Shown here piece by piece: positions 1 through 6,033 of a stretch of 63,757 nucleotides of DNA (its first letter is position 1; every line of letters begins with the position of its first letter). The notes under the pieces were generated by a model, which had not been told where the DNA came from, did not search any database, and was given only the letters and a program-made list of their open reading frames with translations. The translations under genes were made by a program, and so were the position numbers. Source of the stretch: Streptomyces geranii (lineage in GTDB: Bacteria; Actinomycetota; Actinomycetes; Streptomycetales; Streptomycetaceae); NCBI RefSeq assembly GCF_002954775.1, contig NZ_PJME01000054.1:1-63757 (forward strand), given 5' to 3'.

Positions 1-33
1 CGGGATGGGACGGGTCGGGGCGGCGGGGGCGAA
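1..33 (-). repeat. Dispersed Streptomyces intergenic repeat, copy A (contig edge)
   Basis: The reverse complement reads TTCGCCCCCGCCGCCCC followed by GACCCGTCCCATCCCG. The same element occurs at 46955-46995 and 63711-63743 in the opposite orientation. It is intergenic and GC-rich. Its presence at both ends of the window suggests assembly stopped in a multi-copy repeat. Confidence 0.75.
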
Positions 34-78
34 GGAAATCCGGGCGACATGGGTGGGGGCTCCGTTTAGCCTGGCCCC

Positions 79-1359
79 ATGACCCCGCGCGATGCCATCG
101 ACATACGCCCCGTCGGCGAAGACGGGCTTCGGGAGTGGACCCGGGCCCTGAGTACCGGGTTTCTTCGGTCCCCCGAGGTCAGCGATGTCGAGCTGGACGC
201 GCGGCGCGGGCAGTTTCTGCCGGGGCGGACGCTCGGGGCGTACGACGGCGGCCGGTGCGTCGCCACCTTCCGGTCGTTTCCGCAGGTGCTGAGCGTCGGC
301 GGCGGAAACACCGTCTCCGCCGACGCCATCTCCAACGTCACCGTCTCCCCCACCCACCGCCGCCAGGGCATCCTCACCCGCATGATGACCCAGGACCTCA
401 CCGCCGCGAAGGAACGCGGCGACACCGTCGCCACCCTGATCGCCGCCGAGTACCCGATCTACGGACGGTACGGCTTCGGCCCCGCCACCTCCACCTCCGA
501 GTGGACCATCGACGTACCCCGCACCGGCCTCGACCCCCGCCGGTCGGGCCCGACGGACGGCGGCCGTATCGACCTCGTGGACGCGGACGACGTACGCAAG
601 CTCGGCCCCGACCTGCACACCCGCCTCGCGCGGCAGCAGCCCGGTGCCGTCAGCCGCGACGAGTACTGGTGGCAGGTCAACACGGGCGCGGTGCGGTTCG
701 GCGGGACCTGGGACGAGCCCTTCTACGCCGTGTACCGGTCGGCGGAGGGTGACATCGAGGGGCTTGTCTCCTACGAGGCCGTCGACAAGTGGGACGGCAA
801 GCAGCCGCAGAACACCGCCGACGTGAACTGGCTCATCGCCGTCACCCCGGCCGCCGAGCGCGCCCTGTGGCAGTACCTCTGCTCGATCGACTGGATCACC
901 AAGGTCAAGACCGGCTGGCGTGCCCCGGACGACCTGCTCCCCTTCTTCCTCCCGGACCCGCGCGCCGCCAGACTCACCACCCACGCGGACTGGCTGTGGG
1001 TACGGATCCTGGATGTCGTACGTGCTCTGGAGGCCCGTCCGTACGACAGCGGCGGCAACGGTGGTGGCGCGAGCGGTCGTGGGCTGGTTCTTGAGGTCGT
1101 CGACGGCGCCGGGTTCGCCTCGGGGCGGTATCGGCTCGACGTGTCCGAGGACGGTGTCGGGTCCTGCACTCCCGGGAGCAACGATGCCGCCGAACTCACC
1201 CTCGACGTAAGGGAGTTGGCGGCGCTCTGGCTCGGTGACGAGTCCGCGGTGCGGCTTGTCGCGCTCGGGCGGGTGCGGGAAGAACGAGCGGGCGCCGCCC
1301 GAGTGGCCGACGCCCTGCTGCGTACGTCCAGGCGACCGTGGTGCCCGGACATCTTCTGA
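79..1359 (+). CDS. Eis-like GNAT N-acetyltransferase
   Basis: Predicted acetyl-CoA-dependent N-acetyltransferase of 426 aa, matching the length of the Eis family (about 400-420 aa). The N-terminal GNAT core shows V-x-P-x-x-R-x-x-G at about 88-103 (VSPTHRRQGILTRMM), the acetyl-CoA pyrophosphate loop. A tyrosine-rich YGRYGFGPA follows at about 128-136. Eis proteins have two GNAT-like lobes plus an SCP2-like C-terminal domain; the GRYRLDVSEDGVG stretch near residues 345-360 fits that last domain. The chain ends in Phe, as in Eis, where the C-terminal carboxylate is catalytic. There is no Shine-Dalgarno sequence before the ATG; TTTAGC at 64-69 could be a -10 for a leaderless transcript. Some Eis proteins acetylate aminoglycosides at several positions, but the substrate here is unknown. 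Confidence 0.85.
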   Translation: MTPRDAIDIRPVGEDGLREWTRALSTGFLRSPEVSDVELDARRGQFLPGRTLGAYDGGRCVATFRSFPQVLSVGGGNTVSADAISNVTVSPTHRRQGILTRMMTQDLTAAKERGDTVATLIAAEYPIYGRYGFGPATSTSEWTIDVPRTGLDPRRSGPTDGGRIDLVDADDVRKLGPDLHTRLARQQPGAVSRDEYWWQVNTGAVRFGGTWDEPFYAVYRSAEGDIEGLVSYEAVDKWDGKQPQNTADVNWLIAVTPAAERALWQYLCSIDWITKVKTGWRAPDDLLPFFLPDPRAARLTTHADWLWVRILDVVRALEARPYDSGGNGGGASGRGLVLEVVDGAGFASGRYRLDVSEDGVGSCTPGSNDAAELTLDVRELAALWLGDESAVRLVALGRVREERAGAARVADALLRTSRRPWCPDIF

Positions 1360-1395
1360 TCCTTCTGGTCCTTCTGGTCCCTTTGATCCTTCTGG
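1352..1395. repeat. 9-bp tandem repeat overlapping a stop codon
   Basis: About five imperfect copies of TCCTTCTGG begin in the last codons of the acetyltransferase and include its TGA. Nothing recognisable as a terminator hairpin is present. It marks the start of the 278-bp gap before the first GntR gene. Confidence 0.6.
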
Positions 1396-1533
1396 TCTGC
1401 TGCCGATCCGTTTCCGATCCGTCCGATCGGCTTCCGCTCCGACCCCTTTCCCCTCGTGGTGGCCGCCGAGCTCCAGGCTCCCCTCCGGAGAAGAGTCCGG
1501 CAGCCAACCTGTGGAAGGTTTGACCATGTTTTA

Positions 1534-1552
1534 GAAGTTGGTAGCCAACTTC
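1534..1552. promoter_or_regulatory. Palindromic operator candidate upstream of GntR regulator 1
   Basis: GAAGTTGGTAGCCAACTTC is a perfect inverted repeat with 8-bp arms and a TAG centre. Up to about 1640 it is followed by blocks also found upstream of the second GntR gene: CCACTTGG, CTCATAA, CCCAAAGATGG, GAAGTTGTAG and GTTTTGGTTGTG-like. The shared order and spacing imply that both promoters bind the same regulator or regulators. GntR-type binding is an inference. Confidence 0.6.
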
Positions 1553-1637
1553 ATAGTACTTATCTCCACTTGGGGGCGTCTCATAACCACCTTCACTTGA
1601 ACTGCCCAAAGATGGCGAGAAGTTGTAGTGTTTGGTT

Positions 1638-2522
1638 GTGGAGCCCCAGAGGTCACACCGCGAGGTGGCCGACGCCCTGCGCAGCCGGATCAGGACCGGT
1701 GAGCTGCGGCCCGGCCAGCGCATGCCCACCCAGGCGAGGCTGGCCGAGGAGTTCGGCGTCGAGCGGGGTGCCGTACGGGAGGCGTTGCGCATCCTGCACT
1801 CCGAGCGGCTGCTGACCAATGTGAGCAAGGGCAGCCCGGCGACGGTCGCCTCCGTGCCCCGACCCGCGCTGACCGGCCCCGCCGCCCCGCCGCTGCCCAC
1901 CACCGTCGCCCTCGCGCCCCGCATCGAGGCCGCCTTCGCGGCGCCGCACGTCGGGATCGACGCCCTGTGTCTGACGGCCGTATCGCTCACCCTCGCCATC
2001 GGGGAGCCGCTGCGGCAGATCCACGCCGGACGACTGAATCCGGCCAGAATCGACGTACGCATCCTGCTGCCGAGCCGGGACATCGACCTCGCGTGGCCGG
2101 CGCCGGTGGAGTCGGCGGACGGTTCCCCGGCCGGGCCGCTGGCCACCGGGCGGCTGCAGCGCCGCTGGCTGGCCCAGCGCAACGCCCAGGGGCAGGTGCT
2201 GCGGCACAATCTGCTGGCCCTGCGCGGGACGCACGGTATCGATGTGCGCGTCTCCTTCCGGGCCCTCCCGTTCACGCCACCGGTGAAGCTGTATCTGCTC
2301 AACGAGTCGGAGGCGCTCTTCGCGTACTACACGCTCAAGCGGCGCGAGGCGGAGATCGACCACGAACAGGTGGAGCTGTACGACGCCCTGGGCGTCCGGT
2401 CGATGCTGTTCGCCTTCGAGCAAGGTGCCGGGCTGCGGGACACGACGTTCGTGGAGCAGTCGCACCTGTGGTTCAACGCACTGTGGGAGACGATCAGTTC
2501 GGAGCTGACGCTCACGGACTGA
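1638..2522 (+). CDS. GntR-type winged-helix regulator 1
   Basis: Predicted DNA-binding regulator (294 aa). Residues about 8-70 form a GntR winged helix (IRTGELRPGQRMPTQ, EEFGVERGAVREALR). The C-terminal ~200 aa are neither a recognisable FCD nor UTRA domain. They contain VRILLPSRD, PVKLYLLNE and FVEQSHLWFNALWE, all repeated in regulator 2 and more weakly in regulator 3, so this is a shared effector domain of unknown ligand. GTG 1638 is chosen because it aligns with the N-terminus of regulator 2; a TTG at 1632 is an in-frame alternative. There is no clear Shine-Dalgarno sequence, so the mRNA may be leaderless. It stands alone downstream of the 1534-1552 palindrome. Confidence 0.85.
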   Translation: MEPQRSHREVADALRSRIRTGELRPGQRMPTQARLAEEFGVERGAVREALRILHSERLLTNVSKGSPATVASVPRPALTGPAAPPLPTTVALAPRIEAAFAAPHVGIDALCLTAVSLTLAIGEPLRQIHAGRLNPARIDVRILLPSRDIDLAWPAPVESADGSPAGPLATGRLQRRWLAQRNAQGQVLRHNLLALRGTHGIDVRVSFRALPFTPPVKLYLLNESEALFAYYTLKRREAEIDHEQVELYDALGVRSMLFAFEQGAGLRDTTFVEQSHLWFNALWETISSELTLTD

Positions 2523-2547
2523 CGTCTCCCCGGGTGGGCCGGCACCG

Positions 2548-2736
2548 TCAGAGGGTGGGGCCGGTGACCAGGAGGGCGAGGACCACGGCTCCGATGGAGC
2601 TGAGGGTCGCGTTCCTGGCCTTGATGCCTATGGTGAGCAGCAGCAGGCCGACGACACCCGAGGTGCCGTACTGCCAGCTGATGAACTGCTGGAAGCCGCT
2701 GATGAAGACGGCGGCAAGGAGGGCGATGGCGGGCAT
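2548..2736 (-). CDS. Small two-TM membrane protein A, divergent from GntR regulator 2
   Basis: 62-aa protein made almost wholly of two hydrophobic segments (MPAIALLAAVFISGF and about residues 29-60, GVVGLLLLTIG then GAVVLALLVTG), with KAR between the hydrophobic stretches of the second half. The ATG at 2736 has a strong Shine-Dalgarno AAGGAGGAAC. No enzymatic motif is visible. Its second half aligns with the protein at 4547-4738 (G-LLLL, KAR/RAR, GAVVL-LL-T), so the two are paralogues. Each is transcribed away from a GntR regulator, here regulator 2, and the shared intergenic region carries palindromes. It could be a membrane partner or target of the regulator; there is no family name I recognise. 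Confidence 0.75.
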   Translation of the reverse strand: MPAIALLAAVFISGFQQFISWQYGTSGVVGLLLLTIGIKARNATLSSIGAVVLALLVTGPTL

Positions 2737-2764
2737 GGTGGTTCCTCCTTCGAGCGTAACTTGC

Positions 2765-2792
2765 GCCAACTTCATCAAGTTGGCAACCAACT
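2765..2792. promoter_or_regulatory. Overlapping palindromes between small membrane protein A and GntR regulator 2
   Basis: GCCAACTT-CATC-AAGTTGGC (2765-2784) has perfect 8-bp arms. AGTTGG-CAA-CCAACT (2778-2792) overlaps it and corresponds to the palindrome upstream of regulator 1. Downstream, CCACTTGG, CTCATAA, CCCAAAGATGG and GAAGTTGTAG recur in the same order as at 1565-1630. This is probably a bidirectional operator. Confidence 0.65.
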
Positions 2793-2901
2793 CTGAGTAG
2801 GTTGTCCCCACTTGGCTACTACTCATAAACAACTTTTAAGCAACTCCCCAAAGATGGATCGAAGTTGTAGCGTTTTGGTTGTGACCCAGGAGAACGAGAC
2901 A

Positions 2902-3756
2902 GTGAACGGCAGCAGAAGACGGTCGCCCCAGGAGATCGCCGACGTCCTGCGTGACCGCATCCGGGCCGGCGAACTGCAGCCCGGCGACCGGCTGCCCACA
3001 CAGGCGGAGCTGACCGAGGAGTTCGGCGTCGAGCGCGGCGCCGTACGCGAGGCACTGCGCGTCCTGCACTCCGAGCGGCTGCTCACCAACGTCAGCAAGG
3101 GCAGCCCGCCGCGCGTCGCCGAGGTGACCCCGCCCCGGGAGGGGCCCCAGCCGACGATGGTGGGGCTCGCGCCGCGGCTGACGGAGGCGTTCGCCGCCCC
3201 GCACGTACGGATCGACGCGGCCTGTCTCACCGCGGAGACCCTGATGCTGGCGGTCGGCGAACCGGTCCGGCTGATCCACGAGGGCCGTATCCACCCCGTG
3301 TCGGTCGACGTACGCATCCTGCTGCCGTCCCGGGACATCACGCTGGCCTTCCCGGTCCCGGTCGAGGGCCGCAGCGACGACGACCCGGTCCACCAGCGCT
3401 GGCTGTCCCAGCGCAACGCCCAGGGCCACGTGCTCCGGCACAACCTGCTGGCCCTGCGCTCCTCGCACGGCATCGACGTCCGGGTCACCTTCCGGGCACT
3501 GCCGTTCACCCCGCCGGTGAAGCTGTACCTGCTCAACGAGACGGAGGCGCTGATCGCGTACTACATGATCACCCGCCGGGAGGAGCAGGGGGAGAGCGGG
3601 ACCATGCTGGACATGTACGACACCCTGGGCACCGAGTCGCTCCTGTTCTCGTTCGCCAAGGGCGCGGGGGAACGGGACACGGCGTTCGTCGAGCAATCCC
3701 AGAAGTGGTTCGACGCCCTCTGGGAAACCATCACGACGGACCTGACACTCTCCTAG
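2902..3756 (+). CDS. GntR-type winged-helix regulator 2
   Basis: 284-aa paralogue of regulator 1, clearly similar along its whole length (EEFGVERGAVREALRVLHSE, then VRILLPSRDITLAFPVPVE and FVEQSQKWFDALWETI). The N-terminal winged helix is at about 7-70, followed by the same unassigned C-terminal domain. GTG 2902 is chosen because CAGGAG lies 8-9 bases upstream; an open frame extends further 5' through the conserved promoter region and is not credible as coding. The TAG stop shares its G with the GTG start of the HAD phosphatase gene, indicating translational coupling. Regulation is probably by the palindromes at 2765-2792. Confidence 0.88.
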   Translation: MNGSRRRSPQEIADVLRDRIRAGELQPGDRLPTQAELTEEFGVERGAVREALRVLHSERLLTNVSKGSPPRVAEVTPPREGPQPTMVGLAPRLTEAFAAPHVRIDAACLTAETLMLAVGEPVRLIHEGRIHPVSVDVRILLPSRDITLAFPVPVEGRSDDDPVHQRWLSQRNAQGHVLRHNLLALRSSHGIDVRVTFRALPFTPPVKLYLLNETEALIAYYMITRREEQGESGTMLDMYDTLGTESLLFSFAKGAGERDTAFVEQSQKWFDALWETITTDLTLS

Positions 3757-4556
3757 TGACCTCTGATACGACACAGTCCGAACTGGCGACCGACGCGACC
3801 GAGCCCGTGAGCGACTCCGCGGGCGACTCCGTGCCCGAAGACCTGGAGAGACTGAGGGAACTGATCGACCCCGCACGGGTCGTGCTCTGGGACTTCGACG
3901 GGCCGATCTGCCGGCTGTTCGCGGGGCACTCGGCGGAGCAGGTGGCGATCGAGCTGGTGGAGTGGCTGGAGCGGCAGGGGTTGCACGGCCTGCTCACGGA
4001 GGCGGAGAGGGTGTCCCCCGACCCGCACGTCGTCCTGCGGGCCGTCGATCACCGGCACCCCGGCAGTGACCTGGTGGCGGAGCTGGAGGAACGGCTCACC
4101 CAGGAGGAACTCCGGGCCGTGCCCAGGGCGTTCCCCACGCCGTACGTCGACATCCTGATACAGACCTGGCGGGCGGTCGGCTCCCGTCTCGCGATCACCA
4201 CGAACAACTCGGCGAGAACGGTGGGCACTTACCTCACGGAGCGGCAGCTGACGGGATGCTTCGCCCCGCACCTCTACGGCCGTACGCAGGCTCTCCACCA
4301 GCTCAAGCCGGACCCGCACTGCCTCAACCGCGCCCTCGGGGCGATGGGCGCGGCGCCGTCCGCCGCCCTGATGATCGGCGACAGCCCGGCCGACTTCCTG
4401 GCCGCCCGGCGGGCCGGGGTTCCGTTCCTGGGCTACGCGCGTAACGACCGCAAGGAGAAGGAACTCAGGGCGGTGGGTGCGGAAACGATCGTGAACTCGT
4501 TCGCGCCGGTGCTGCGGGTGGTCCGTGACCGTCGGCCGGGAACCGGTCAGGCCTGA
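3756..4556 (+). CDS. HAD-superfamily phosphatase coupled to GntR regulator 2
   Basis: 266-aa hydrolase resembling phosphoglycolate-phosphatase-type HAD enzymes. All four HAD motifs are present: LWDFDGPIC (nucleophile Asp and general acid Asp), ITTNNS (Thr/Ser), QLKPDP (Lys) and MIGDSPADF (Mg2+-binding acids). The gene starts at a GTG overlapping the stop of regulator 2 by one base; the first ~35 residues are acidic and Ser/Thr/Asp-rich and probably disordered. The substrate is unknown. Its position beside GntR regulators and close to a double kinase suggests opposing phosphoryl-transfer reactions on a related small molecule, which is inference. Confidence 0.87.
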   Translation: MTSDTTQSELATDATEPVSDSAGDSVPEDLERLRELIDPARVVLWDFDGPICRLFAGHSAEQVAIELVEWLERQGLHGLLTEAERVSPDPHVVLRAVDHRHPGSDLVAELEERLTQEELRAVPRAFPTPYVDILIQTWRAVGSRLAITTNNSARTVGTYLTERQLTGCFAPHLYGRTQALHQLKPDPHCLNRALGAMGAAPSAALMIGDSPADFLAARRAGVPFLGYARNDRKEKELRAVGAETIVNSFAPVLRVVRDRRPGTGQA

Positions 4557-4738
4557 GTCATCAACAGGATGAGCAGCACCGCCGCGCCTACGGCCGGCCC
4601 GGTGCGACGCGCGCGGACGCCCATGGCGACCGTCCACATGAGCAGGAGTCCCAGCAGCCCGAGCCGTGACTGGGCCAGTTGTCCCAGGAGCAACTTGGCC
4701 AGCGCCCAGAGCACTTGAAAAGCGATCACTTCTCCCAC
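4547..4738 (-). CDS. Small two-TM membrane protein B, upstream of GntR regulator 3
   Basis: 63-aa hydrophobic protein, paralogous to the 62-aa protein at 2548-2736: LLGLLLMWTVAMGVRAR and GAAVLLILLMTQA match the corresponding second half. Start choice is uncertain. GTG 4738 has GGAGG five bases upstream and gives the same length as the paralogue. ATG 4741 is too close to that site, and a TTG at 4768 is possible. The 3' end overlaps the phosphatase gene by 10 bp in a convergent arrangement. It is divergent from GntR regulator 3, repeating the regulator/small-membrane-protein pairing. Confidence 0.7.
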   Translation of the reverse strand: MGEVIAFQVLWALAKLLLGQLAQSRLGLLGLLLMWTVAMGVRARRTGPAVGAAVLLILLMTQA

Positions 4739-4829
4739 CATTCCCTCCACTTTGCCCGAAGCAGTCAACTAGCCGTCCAATTGGGCTGGTTGGCCTGAAA
4801 GAGGTCTGCCCGGTCCGGCTGATCCCTTA

Positions 4830-4873
4830 ACCGGCCGGGTAGTTGTGGGTTGACCGGCCGGGTGGTTGTGGGT
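4830..4873. repeat. Two 21-bp direct repeats upstream of GntR regulator 3
   Basis: Two copies (4830-4850 and 4853-4873) beginning ACCGGCCGGGT and ending GTTGTGGGT differ at one base and are separated by TG (period 23 bp, close to two helical turns). Each contains the palindrome CCGGCCGG. They lie 50-95 bp upstream of the regulator's GTG and are good operator candidates. Confidence 0.6.
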
Positions 4874-4925
4874 CGAGTTGACTGGAATCTGTTTGACGGC
4901 GGACCGGAAACGGTACGGTCGGGGT

Positions 4926-5801
4926 GTGGGACACGAGGATGGACGGCAGGTCCCTGCCGCCGCCGGCGGCAGGGAGTTCGAGCGGGTGGCCGCCCTGCTG
5001 CGGCAGGGTATTGCGGGCGGGGTGTACCCGTTGGGCTCCCTGCTGCCCGCGCAGCGTCGACTCGCCGATGATTTCGCGGTGTCCCGGGACACCGTGCAGC
5101 GGGTGCTGAAGGAGCTGCGCGACGAGGGCTGGATCGAGTCCCGGCAGGGCAGCGGGTCCCGGGTCGTGCGGGTCCCGCCCGTGCGGCACTCGGCGGTCAG
5201 GCCCGTCACCGGGCACCTGGGGCCGATCATCAGTGAGGCGTTCGAACAGCCCGTGGTCACCCTGGACGTCTACGCGCTGACCTCGGAATCACTGGCCACG
5301 CACATCCAGCTTCAGCTGGAGCGGGTCAGGGCCTACCAGATCAGCCCCTCGCGCATCACCCTGCGCCTGCTCCTGCCCGGCGACGACGTGGACCTGCCCT
5401 ACCTGCGGGCGGTCAACGCCGAGCACACTCCACTGCTGCGGGAACGGTTGTGCACACTCAGGCGCCAGCATGTGGATTCGTCGCGGCGGGCCCTGCGCGA
5501 GATGCACGCCGAAGGGCTCGTGGATCATGTCGAGTTCACCGTCCGCCGGGTGGCCGTCGCCCCGACCTGGAAGCTGTACCTCGTCAACGGGGTCGAGGCC
5601 CTGCACGGCCTCTACGTCCCGATAGAGCGGCCGGTCGTCCTGGACACCGGCAAGGAGATCCCGGCGCGTGACGTCCTGGGCCTCGGAACCCAGCTGACCC
5701 CCTTCGTCAAGGACGCCGACCCGGACTCGCAGGGGACGCTCTTCGTCGAGGGCGCGCAGCGTTGGTTCGACGCCATGTGGGAACAAGTGGGCGTGGAGTA
5801 G
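4926..5801 (+). CDS. GntR-type winged-helix regulator 3
   Basis: 291-aa regulator with a GntR winged helix at about 22-85 (GGVYPLGSLLPAQRRLADDF, VSRDTVQRVLKELRDEGWIE). The C-terminal domain is a divergent version of the one in regulators 1 and 2 (TLRLLLPGDDVDLP, WKLYLVNGVEAL, FVEGAQRWFDAMWE). GTG 4926 is chosen to match the winged-helix start. There is no convincing Shine-Dalgarno sequence; TTGACG at 4892-4897 and TACGGT about 15 bases on could be a promoter for a near-leaderless message. It precedes the double-kinase gene by 232 bp and probably controls that gene and the divergent small membrane protein. Confidence 0.85.
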   Translation: MGHEDGRQVPAAAGGREFERVAALLRQGIAGGVYPLGSLLPAQRRLADDFAVSRDTVQRVLKELRDEGWIESRQGSGSRVVRVPPVRHSAVRPVTGHLGPIISEAFEQPVVTLDVYALTSESLATHIQLQLERVRAYQISPSRITLRLLLPGDDVDLPYLRAVNAEHTPLLRERLCTLRRQHVDSSRRALREMHAEGLVDHVEFTVRRVAVAPTWKLYLVNGVEALHGLYVPIERPVVLDTGKEIPARDVLGLGTQLTPFVKDADPDSQGTLFVEGAQRWFDAMWEQVGVE

Positions 5802-5905
5802 GGGTGGGACTCCGTCCGGTAGCATGCCCGCACCAAGTGAGCAACCGCACTCGTTCTTGCGTATGAGAGGGCGAACACGCCTGCCTCGAACGATCTGATG
5901 CAGAT

Positions 5906-5922
5906 GAGTGGCAAACCCACTC
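5906..5922. promoter_or_regulatory. Inverted repeat upstream of double-kinase gene
   Basis: GAGTGG-CAAAC-CCACTC has perfect 6-bp arms. It sits in the 232-bp gap between regulator 3 and the kinase gene, about 110 bp before the latter's GTG. A related half-site, CGCACTCG, lies about 60 bp upstream. Possible operator; the binding protein is unknown. Confidence 0.4.
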
Positions 5923-6033
5923 TTCGTGGCCGATGAGCTTCGGGCTCCGGTCGTGCTGGACGCGCTCTGTGCATAACGTTTGCCCAACCGCGCGTCCTCT
6001 ACTTCACCTCGCGCGAGCAAACAGGAGCGGCCA

